From Spirochaetia bacterium (GTDB lineage Bacteria; Patescibacteriota; Minisyncoccia; UBA6257; UBA9933): a DNA stretch of 5,718 bases. The stretch covers positions 1-5,718 of the forward strand of contig QYPD01000019.1 in assembly GCA_007279775.1 (NCBI GenBank). Direction: 5' to 3'. Positions 1 through 4,651 of this stretch are shown in pieces (position 1 is the stretch's first letter; every line of letters begins with the position of its first letter). The position numbers and the translations under genes are program-made. Below the pieces are notes generated by a model. It saw nothing but the letters and a program-made list of their open reading frames with translations. It ran no database searches and had not been told where the DNA came from.

Positions 1-169
1 CTTTTAATGCCGTTTCAAAAGAATGAATAAAATAAGGTTCGTCGGATTTCCTTTTTTGGCCGGCATGGGCGGCTTCGGCAAATTTAAAAGCGCGCCTGAT
101 AAATTCAATTTCTTTTTCGGATTTAGGAGACTTTTTCTGGAATTCAATTAATAAATCCTTTAAATCCAT
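1..169 (-). CDS. RelA/SpoT-type (p)ppGpp synthetase/hydrolase, N-terminal fragment
   Basis: The 56 residues present run off the left edge of the window. They begin MDLKDLLIEF and contain AEAAHAGQKRKSDEPYFIH (residues 31-49), the signature at the start of the HD hydrolase domain of RelA/SpoT homologues. In that family the first His (here H35) is a metal ligand for hydrolysis of the ppGpp 3'-pyrophosphate, and the R-K-S-x-E-P-Y stretch lines the nucleotide pocket. The ATG at 169 follows the topA stop by 17 bp, so the gene is probably the third member of the dprA-topA operon. No good Shine-Dalgarno sequence is visible; the spacer is AT-rich with TATATA. Whether a synthetase domain, TGS and ACT follow cannot be seen, so a small single-domain HD hydrolase remains possible. 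The family call is fairly secure; the domain content is unknown. Confidence 0.8.
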   Translation of the reverse strand, partial: MDLKDLLIEFQKKSPKSEKEIEFIRRAFKFAEAAHAGQKRKSDEPYFIHSFETALK

Positions 170-186
170 AGCGCTATCAGTATATA

Positions 187-2421
187 TTATTTCTTATGCG
201 GATTGTAGTTTAGGCAAGATTTATCGGAGCACCTTTCCGGGATTGTTTTGGTCCCTTGCATCATCAGAGAACCGCAAAGCTTGCAAATATCGCCTGTCGG
301 TTTAGCTTTCATTATAAAATTGCATTTTGGATAATTTGAGCAGGAATAGAACGCGCCGAATCTGCCGCGACGTTCAATAATTTCACCATCGCACTTGGGG
401 CATTTAACTCCGGTTTTCGCTTTAGCCTCTTCTTCGGCGCTCTTTTTAATAAAACGGCATTTGGGATAATTTGAGCAAGCGACAAATTTGCCGAATTTTC
501 CTTCGCGTTCAATAAGCTTTCCAACTTCGTCCCGCTTCGCGGGATCTCGCGTAGCGAGACATTTCGGACAAATTTCTCCGGTTTCCTTCGGACCTTCCAT
601 TATAGAGCCGTCTATTTTTCTCGCTCCGGAACACTCGGGGAATTTCTTACAACTTAAAAATTTTCCCGTCCGCGAAAGCTTGATCACCATCAACCCGCCG
701 CAAACCGGACATTTTATTTTTTTATCCGCTTCGCCCAAATCCGTGATTTTTCCAGCAGTTTTTTCTTTTTCTTTCACGTCTTTTGAAAACGGTTTATAAA
801 AATCACCGAGCATTTTTTCGTATTTTCTTTTTCCTTCGGCGATTTCATCCAATTCATTTTCCATTTCCGCGGTAAAAGAATCGCTAATGTATTTCGCGAA
901 ATTTTTCTCGAGAAAATCGCTTACCACTTCGCCGGTATCGGTGGGTTTTAACGTCTTGTTTTCCTTTATCGCGTAACCCCTATCTTGGATTGTTTTTATA
1001 ATCGTGGCATAAGTGCTGGGCCTGCCAATTCCCCGCTTTTCAAGCTCTTTGATAAGGCCCGCTTCGGTGTACCGGCCCGGCGGTTCAGTTTGCTTGCCCT
1101 CGCTTGAAATATTAAGAAGCTTCAAATAATCGCCTTTTAAAACTTGTGGAAGCTCAACATCTTCTCCACGACTTGCCATATCGGCCGCAAGCCACCCCGG
1201 GAAAACTATGACACTGCCGTTTACGGAAAAATCCGGAATTGTTTCTTGTCGCTTGTTATTTGTCGTTTGTAATTTGTTTGAGATATTCGCACTTATTTTT
1301 GTCCTTAAAATTTTGGCGTCCGCCATCTGCGAAGCTATCGTTCTTTCCCAAATTAATTTATAAAGTTTTTTCTGCTCTTCGGTCGCCCCGGCGGATTTTT
1401 TAACCGCGTTTGCCGGACGAATGGCTTCATGCGCTTCCTGCGCATTTTTGCTTTTTGAAGAATAAACTTTCGGCAATAAATATTTTTTTCCGAATTCTTT
1501 TTCTATCATCTGATAAATTTGCGGCAGCGCTTCCTTGCTCAAATTAAAACTATCCGTTCTCATATAAGTTATAAGTCCCTGTTCGTACAATTTTTGGGCG
1601 ATAGCCATTGTTCGCGACGGCGAAAAGCCCAAGCGCGAACTTGCCGCCTGCTGTAAAGTGGCGGTGATAAAAGGCGACCGGGGAGAACGCTTTATTTCTG
1701 TTTGGCTGACTCCCGTTGTTTCCCAATCATTTTTTTGCGCGATTTCAATAATACGGTTAGTCGCTTTTTCGCTTTTAGGCTGCTCATCGCAAATAAGAAT
1801 TATTTTCCCGCCTTTTTTTGTTCTAAACTCTCCCGTTATAATCCAATAATCTTCGAAAATAAAAGCGCGGATTTCTCTTTCACGTTCCATTATTATACGC
1901 AGAGCCGGAGACTGAACTCTGCCCGCGGACAATCCATAACGTACTTTTTTCCAAATAAGGCCCGAAAGATCGTAGCCTACAAGCCTGTCCAAAACTCGGC
2001 GCGCCTCCTGCGCCTTTACCAAATCAAAGTCTATTTCCCTGGGATGTTTAATAGCTTCATTAACCGCCGAATCGGTTATTTCATTAAAAGTTATTCTTTT
2101 GACTTTTGAGTTTTCTTTGCCGTTCAAGCCGAGTGTCTCAACTAAATGCCAGGCTATCGCCTCGCCTTCCCTGTCCGGGTCAGTAGCAAGAAGTATTTGT
2201 TCGGCTTTCTGGGAATCGCTTTTTATATCGGAAATTATTTTTTCCTTGCCTTTAATCGTTTCGTAATGCGGCAAAAACCCCGCCTCAATATCTATGGCTT
2301 TTTTATTGCTTTTCGGCAAATCACGGACATGCCCGATGCTCGCCTTAACCACATATCCTTCTGGTAAATATTTTGCAATTGTTTTTGTTTTCGCCGGAGA
2401 CTCAACGATTAAAAGTTTCAT
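187..2421 (-). CDS. topA: DNA topoisomerase I (type IA)
   Basis: This 744-residue enzyme relaxes negative supercoils by cutting and passing one DNA strand. The TOPRIM domain opens the protein (LLIVESPAKTKTIA, E7) and carries the metal-binding acidic triad in ATDPDREGE (D81, D83, E85). The catalytic tyrosine is Y286 in GLITYMRTDS, followed by AQEAHEAIRP (H331) and the late core motif GIGRPSTYATII (465-476). The C-terminus has four Cys4 zinc ribbons starting near C571, C618, C674 and C713. Length and order fit bacterial TopA. The ATG overlaps the dprA stop as ATGA, and AAGGA lies about 11 nt upstream, so translation is probably coupled. Two oddities: the second zinc ribbon holds about 11 extra residues (622-632) that coincide with a double-hairpin DNA element, and residues around 383-393 are encoded by an imperfect 14-bp tandem repeat. 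Both are in frame, so the gene looks functional. Confidence 0.97.
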   Translation of the reverse strand: MKLLIVESPAKTKTIAKYLPEGYVVKASIGHVRDLPKSNKKAIDIEAGFLPHYETIKGKEKIISDIKSDSQKAEQILLATDPDREGEAIAWHLVETLGLNGKENSKVKRITFNEITDSAVNEAIKHPREIDFDLVKAQEARRVLDRLVGYDLSGLIWKKVRYGLSAGRVQSPALRIIMEREREIRAFIFEDYWIITGEFRTKKGGKIILICDEQPKSEKATNRIIEIAQKNDWETTGVSQTEIKRSPRSPFITATLQQAASSRLGFSPSRTMAIAQKLYEQGLITYMRTDSFNLSKEALPQIYQMIEKEFGKKYLLPKVYSSKSKNAQEAHEAIRPANAVKKSAGATEEQKKLYKLIWERTIASQMADAKILRTKISANISNKLQTTNNKRQETIPDFSVNGSVIVFPGWLAADMASRGEDVELPQVLKGDYLKLLNISSEGKQTEPPGRYTEAGLIKELEKRGIGRPSTYATIIKTIQDRGYAIKENKTLKPTDTGEVVSDFLEKNFAKYISDSFTAEMENELDEIAEGKRKYEKMLGDFYKPFSKDVKEKEKTAGKITDLGEADKKIKCPVCGGLMVIKLSRTGKFLSCKKFPECSGARKIDGSIMEGPKETGEICPKCLATRDPAKRDEVGKLIEREGKFGKFVACSNYPKCRFIKKSAEEEAKAKTGVKCPKCDGEIIERRGRFGAFYSCSNYPKCNFIMKAKPTGDICKLCGSLMMQGTKTIPERCSDKSCLNYNPHKK
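529..560. repeat. Double-hairpin palindromic element inserted in frame in topA
   Basis: Two perfect 6-bp hairpins abut each other: TCCCGC-TTC-GCGGGA (530-544) and TCTCGC-GTA-GCGAGA (545-559). On the coding strand they encode LATRDPAKRD (residues 622-631), immediately after the second Cys of the second zinc ribbon. The third ribbon has CPKC-DGEIIERRGRFG, while this one has CPKC, the extra stretch, then GKLIEREGKFG. The alignment implies an insertion of about 11 codons (33 bp). The architecture matches the double hairpin at 4376-4411. In-frame palindromes inside genes are known as Rickettsia palindromic elements; membership in any named family is not claimed. Confidence 0.75.
1246..1273. repeat. 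Imperfect 14-bp tandem duplication within topA
   Basis: Two 14-bp units, TTGTCGCTTGTTAT and TTGTCGTTTGTAAT, lie head to tail with two mismatches. They encode part of a polar, low-complexity segment (about residues 383-393, NKLQTTNNKRQ) between conserved parts of the topoisomerase core. This looks like a tolerated loop expansion, either slippage or a remnant of a short repeat. No function is proposed. Confidence 0.5.
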
Positions 2422-3296
2422 TTTATTGCGTATCCTTGGCCCGCTTCTTTCAGAATATCTCTTATTACAAGCAGGGCAATAACTTGATTAACCTTTTGCG
2501 GTTCAAGTTTAGTAATTTCGATTATTTTGTCAATCCCAACGGGCAAACCCGCTTGCTCTATCGTTTCAAAGATAATTTTTTCTTTTCCATTCAAATCGCC
2601 CGGAATTTTTCGTTTTTCCGTTTCAAAATCAAAACCCAAATCTTCAAAAACGTCTTCTATCGCGCTTATGAGCCTTGCTCCGTCCCTGACCAGCTTATGC
2701 GAACCGAAATAATTTGAATGGTTCATCGGCCCAGGCGCCACGAAAACTTCTCTGCCTTGTTCCGCCGCTAAGCGCGCCGTCACTAGCGCGCCTGACTCCT
2801 TGGGCGCCTCAACAACGACCGCGGCAACGCCTAATCCGCTGACTATCCTGTTACGTTCAAGAAATTGATGCTTCATCGCCAGTGTTCCCGCCGGATATTC
2901 CGAAATAATTGCTCCGCCGGTTTCAATTATCATTTTTGCCAAATTTTCATTTTGCCTGGGATAAATCAAGTCCAATCCACAAGCTAAAACGGCGATTGTT
3001 TTTCCTCCTCCTAAAAGCGCGCCTTCATGCGCCGCCGTGTCTATTCCCATGGCCAAGCCGCTCACCACAACTATTCCTTTTTTGGCGAATTCTTGAGCCA
3101 TTTCTTTGGCAACAGCCCTGCCGTAAGCCGTTGCTTTGCGCGTGCCAATAATGGCGATTTTCGGCGGCTCAACCAACGATTTTCCCAAAAGATCGCCCAA
3201 ATAAAAAATTTCTTTCGGTGGATTTGGAATTTCTTTTAGCAGGGCGGGATAGTCCGCCTCTCCAAGGGAGACACGATTGATTTTTAACGCATTCAT
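2418..3296 (-). CDS. dprA: DNA processing protein DprA (Smf)
   Basis: DprA binds incoming single-stranded DNA in the cytoplasm and loads RecA during natural transformation. The 292-residue protein has a Rossmann-like core with IAIIGTRKATAYGR (47-60), VVSGLAMGIDTAAHEGAL (77-94), VLACGLDLIYPRQN (103-116), ISEYPAGT (131-138) and FLERNRIVSGL (145-155), followed by SGALVTARLAAEQGREVFVAPG (168-189). A winged-helix-like tail follows (about 235-292), as in many DprA proteins. I chose ATG 3296 (MNALKINRVSLG): an in-frame ATG at 3374 would add 26 unlike residues and lies inside the inserted repeat element at 3338-3487. A TATAAT on this strand lies only 6 nt before the ATG, so the mRNA may be leaderless. 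The stop overlaps the topA start by 4 bp. The gene appears intact. Confidence 0.95.
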   Translation of the reverse strand: MNALKINRVSLGEADYPALLKEIPNPPKEIFYLGDLLGKSLVEPPKIAIIGTRKATAYGRAVAKEMAQEFAKKGIVVVSGLAMGIDTAAHEGALLGGGKTIAVLACGLDLIYPRQNENLAKMIIETGGAIISEYPAGTLAMKHQFLERNRIVSGLGVAAVVVEAPKESGALVTARLAAEQGREVFVAPGPMNHSNYFGSHKLVRDGARLISAIEDVFEDLGFDFETEKRKIPGDLNGKEKIIFETIEQAGLPVGIDKIIEITKLEPQKVNQVIALLVIRDILKEAGQGYAIK

Positions 3297-3304
3297 TTTA
3301 TAAT
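3277..3304 (+). promoter_or_regulatory. Candidate sigma-70 promoter of the pilO-like gene
   Basis: TTGATT (3277-3282, 4 of 6 to consensus), a 16-bp spacer and TATAAT (3299-3304) form a reasonable promoter reading right. A second TATAAT lies at 3307-3312. The -35 lies inside the first codons of dprA and the -10 overlaps the divergent dprA -10 region, so the two promoters may compete. Before the repeat element at 3338 arrived, this promoter would have served a start codon about 10-25 nt downstream. Confidence 0.4.
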
Positions 3305-3308
3305 TATA
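3303..3308 (-). promoter_or_regulatory. -10 box of the dprA-topA-rsh operon, probably leaderless
   Basis: A perfect TATAAT on the minus strand (3308 to 3303) is followed by six bases, TATAAA, and then the dprA ATG. This places the expected +1 at or next to the A of the start codon, and no Shine-Dalgarno sequence is present. A -35 match is poor (TTTTTC at 17-bp spacing). The call rests on the -10 match alone in an AT-rich stretch. Confidence 0.45.
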
Positions 3309-3337
3309 TAATAATATGAATGGATGAAAAAGATATG

Positions 3338-3487
3338 CCAGGTAGTGAAAACTCGATTTAAGCTCGCCTCGCAAAATATTTTTGATAAATTATGAGGTCG
3401 TTATTATGGTAAGGATATATTAAATTAAACAAAGATTATTCGGCTCGCTTTATTTTGATTTTGCGCAGTCGAGTTTCTACTACCTGG
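3338..3487. mobile_element. 150-bp MITE-like inverted-repeat element with TATG target duplication
   Basis: The ends are 19-bp terminal inverted repeats, 3338-3356 and 3469-3487, matching at 17 of 19 positions and starting CCAGGTAGT / ending ACTACCTGG. The element is bracketed by TATG at 3334-3337 and 3488-3491, a 4-bp target-site duplication. It encodes no transposase. The insertion point is the pilO start codon: the right-hand TATG supplies the ATG now used, the left-hand copy keeps the original ATG, and both are followed in the restored frame by AAT TTC. Removing the element joins MDEKDM (from ATG 3320) to NFKKRL in frame. Reading from 3320 into the element reaches a stop at 3358-3360. The ends resemble those of the inserts at 4234 and 4427. 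Confidence 0.75.
3382..3410 (+). promoter_or_regulatory. Possible outward promoter inside the repeat element
   Basis: TTGATA (3382-3387, 5 of 6), a 17-bp spacer and TATGGT (3405-3410, 4 of 6) could drive transcription rightward into pilO. That would compensate for separation of the gene from its older promoter by 150 bp. The call is sequence-match only, and AT-rich DNA gives chance matches. Confidence 0.25.
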
Positions 3488-3488
3488 T

Positions 3489-4004
3489 ATGAATTTCAAA
3501 AAACGTTTATTAATTGTAATCGGCATCCCATTGGGAATCTGCGTGCTTTTAATCGGAATGATAGTTTTTCTTGGCTTTGACATCGGGAACAGAGCGGGAA
3601 GCGCAAACGAGAAAAGACTTACTTTTATTTCTCGGCTGGCGGTCGCCGATTCCTTGGCGTCTTTAAAAAAAGATTCCGAGCAAATTAAAAACTACTATGC
3701 CATTCTTGAAAATATTTTGCCCAAGCGGGACCGCCTTGTTCTTTTCCCAAGAGACTTAAACGCGATAGGCAATCAAGATAACTTAAACATTAATATCACT
3801 CTCGGCCAAGGAACAGGGAGCGGCGAAAAAGGATTTTGGCAAACGAATTTTAAAATAACCGGAAGCGGAACTCTTGAAAATTTCATCAAATTCATAAAAA
3901 CGCTGGAGAGCGGTCAATATCTAATTGGCCTTGAAAGTATTGACTTTGGAAGAGAGGGTGATAATTTTAAAACGCTGTTAAACGGCGAGGTTTTTTCAAT
4001 GTAA
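3489..4004 (+). CDS. PilO-like type IV pilus assembly protein
   Basis: The 171-residue protein has a short basic N-terminus (MNFKKR), one transmembrane helix (about residues 7-29), a polar, probably coiled-coil segment (about 38-78, with KKDSEQIKNYY) and a small C-terminal domain containing FKITGSGTLENFIKFIKTLE (about 122-141). That topology and the FKITGSG...F..FI..LE pattern are typical of PilO, the bitopic inner-membrane protein that aligns the pilus motor with the secretin or pilus base. CPR genomes often carry type IV pilus sets, but no pilM, pilN or pilQ is visible here, so the name is by fold-like resemblance only. The start codon is the right-hand copy of a TATG duplication made by the upstream insertion, and no Shine-Dalgarno sequence precedes it. 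The stop lies 2 nt before the next start. Confidence 0.6.
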   Translation: MNFKKRLLIVIGIPLGICVLLIGMIVFLGFDIGNRAGSANEKRLTFISRLAVADSLASLKKDSEQIKNYYAILENILPKRDRLVLFPRDLNAIGNQDNLNINITLGQGTGSGEKGFWQTNFKITGSGTLENFIKFIKTLESGQYLIGLESIDFGREGDNFKTLLNGEVFSM

Positions 4005-4006
4005 CA

Positions 4007-4207
4007 ATGTTTAAAAATAAACAAGAATTGATATTCATAGCGACCAGTATTTTACTTATTTTATTTTTGGCGGTTTTTATTTTTTATTCAATCAATTTCT
4101 TGTTTGAAAAAACAACCGAGACTCTCAGCCAAGATATTTCCCAAACGCAAAAAAACGCCAAATTCAATTTGGAAGGTTTAAAAAAATTGGGCATTATACA
4201 AGAATAA
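4007..4207 (+). CDS. Small single-pass membrane protein, function unknown
   Basis: This 66-residue protein is not recognised. It has a basic start (MFKNKQE), one strongly hydrophobic helix (about residues 8-31) and a polar tail with FNLEGLKKLGIIQE at the C-terminus. Its start lies 2 nt after the pilO-like stop, so translational coupling is likely and a role in the same envelope or pilus assembly is a fair inference. Retention of a non-overlapping frame, a plausible membrane helix and tight spacing support a real gene. It ends 12 nt before the 5' end of the interrupted tRNA, with no terminator between them. Confidence 0.65.
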   Translation: MFKNKQELIFIATSILLILFLAVFIFYSINFLFEKTTETLSQDISQTQKNAKFNLEGLKKLGIIQE

Positions 4208-4233
4208 GCCGAAATTTTTGGGCGTGTAGTTCA

Positions 4234-4367
4234 CCCCGTAGAGCAACGGCGATTGAGGCAATTCAATTTTTCAAAAATAACACGAATAATTATGTTTTAA
4301 TTAAAATCTAAATTTAATCGGCTTTCGCGAGTTGCCTTAAAATTGTTATCGCCGTTGTCTCGCGGGG
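4234..4367. mobile_element. 134-bp inverted-repeat element in the D-loop of the interrupted tRNA
   Basis: The ends CCCCG (4234) and CGGGG (to 4367) are followed inward by CAACGGCGAT (4244-4253) and its exact complement ATCGCCGTTG (4348-4357), with a short divergent stretch between. A second internal pair, AGGCAA/TTGCCT, adds structure. TTCA flanks both sides (4230-4233 and 4368-4371), giving a 4-bp target duplication. Deleting one TTCA and the element restores GTTCAGTTGGT, a normal tRNA D-arm. The interior is AT-rich with no coding frame. Transposition machinery is absent, so this is a non-autonomous element or a structured insert. Confidence 0.7.
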
Positions 4368-4375
4368 TTCAGTTG

Positions 4376-4411
4376 GTCCGACCGAAGTCGGACTCCGACA
4401 GCGGTCGGAGT
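4376..4411. repeat. Double-hairpin palindromic element in the tRNA D-loop
   Basis: GTCCGAC-CGAA-GTCGGAC (4376-4393) and ACTCCGAC-AGCG-GTCGGAGT (4392-4411) are two perfect hairpins, of 7 and 8 bp, sharing two bases. They interrupt GTTGGT...AGAAC. Removing 33 or 34 bp restores AGTTGGT(T)AGAAC. The twin-hairpin layout and insert length match the element in topA (529-560), though the stem sequences differ. Confidence 0.7.
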
Positions 4412-4426
4412 AGAACGCTGTCCTGA

Positions 4427-4542
4427 CCCCGATACTAAAATTTGCGCGCATAGTTCAATGGTAGAACGCTATCCTGATAAGATAGAGGCTCTTGGTTCGA
4501 TTCCAAGTGCGCGCACAAAAATAGCGCAAATTTAGTACGGGG
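4427..4542. mobile_element. Inverted-repeat cassette carrying a complete tRNA-Ile, inside a tRNA anticodon loop
   Basis: The left arm, 4427-4447 (CCCCGATACTAAAATTTGCGC), matches the complement of the right arm, 4524-4542, over 19 positions with two extra single bases on the left. The intact tRNA-Ile gene lies between and overlaps the innermost left arm. The cassette follows CTGA of the outer tRNA's anticodon loop; CAAG and then TAA-GACAG follow its right end. No clean target duplication is present. The CAAG-TAAG tandem could be a decayed one. No protein is encoded. Confidence 0.6.
4444..4515 (+). tRNA. tRNA-Ile (anticodon GAT)
   Basis: The 72-nt cloverleaf is perfect. Acceptor GCGCGCA pairs with TGCGCGC, D-stem GTTC with GAAC, anticodon stem CTATC with GATAG, and T-stem CTTGG with CCAAG around TTCGATT. 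The loop CTGATAA gives anticodon GAT at 4476-4478, reading ATC/ATT codons. The discriminator is A4515, and CCA is not encoded (ACAAAA follows). The D-arm and anticodon arm closely resemble those of the outer interrupted tRNA (GTAGAACGCTATCCTGA against GTAGAACGCTGTCCTGA), so the two are probably related. No convincing promoter lies within the cassette; read-through from the left is likely. Confidence 0.96.
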
Positions 4543-4564
4543 CAAGTAAGACAGAAGTTGAAGG

Positions 4565-4599
4565 CATGCCCCATATACCAGCTTTGCTGTTATACGGGG
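4565..4599. repeat. Short CCCC...GGGG hairpin insert in the tRNA T-arm
   Basis: CCCCATATACCAGC (4569-4582) pairs with GCTGTTATACGGGG (4586-4599) around a TTT loop, with two mismatches in 14. It lies between GAAGG (4560-4564) and the T-loop TTCGATC. Removing 4565-4599 (with CATG) leaves GAAGG-TTCGATC-CCTCC, a T-arm with one mismatch. The ends resemble the two larger CCCCG...CGGGG inserts, so this may be a minimal or shrunken copy. The exact left boundary is uncertain. Confidence 0.5.
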
Positions 4600-4651
4600 T
4601 TCGATCCCTCCCACGCCCACAAAAGTGACTCAAAGCTATAAAATAAAAACC

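Larger units (their letters stand above)
4220..4619 (+). pseudogene. tRNA gene (Ile or Val type) interrupted by four insertions
   Basis: GGGCGTG (4220-4226) pairs perfectly with CACGCCC (4612-4618), followed by A4619 as discriminator, 393 nt away. Between them lie D-stem halves GTTC (4229-4232) and GAAC (4413-4416), anticodon-stem halves CTGTC (4418-4422) and GACAG (4550-4554), and a canonical T-loop TTCGATC (4600-4606) with CCTCC. Joining 4220-4233, 4372-4377, 4412-4426, 4547-4564 and 4600-4619 gives a 73-nt cloverleaf whose only visible flaw is one A-C mismatch in the T-stem. The joined anticodon loop would be CTGATAA (GAT, Ile); if 4543-4545 are kept instead, CTGACAA (GAC, Val) is possible. 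Either the gene is dead, or the inserts are removed from the RNA. The good pairing suggests recent insertion or selection. Confidence 0.65.

Noticed and set aside
889..900. Palindrome ATTTCGCGAAAT in topA
   Set aside because: It encodes ordinary conserved-looking topoisomerase sequence (NFAKYIS region), with no insertion relative to the family; likely chance.
3297..3374. Longer dprA starting at ATG 3374
   Set aside because: The extra 26 residues read through the promoter region and the end of the inserted repeat element and do not resemble DprA N-termini.
3338..3487. CRISPR or tandem-repeat array
   Set aside because: Only one inverted pair is present, with no direct repeat-spacer pattern.
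4435..4620. A 61-codon minus-strand frame opposite the tRNA region
   Set aside because: Its translation (containing LESNQEPLSYQDS and GGIEP) is the familiar antisense reading of tRNA sequence; the plus-strand tRNA-Ile explains it.
4220..4620. tmRNA (ssrA), suggested by paired ends, a T-loop near the 3' end and 400-nt length
   Set aside because: The 5' end lacks the conserved tmRNA GGATTCGAC-type segment, no tag reading frame is evident, and an intact tRNA-Ile sits in the middle.
4220..4620. RNase P RNA
   Set aside because: Length is similar, but the conserved GAGGAAAGTCC-type core motif was not found on either strand.
4621..4651. Bidirectional terminator between the tRNA locus and the RT gene
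   Set aside because: No stable GC-rich hairpin with a T-run was found in the 32-bp gap.
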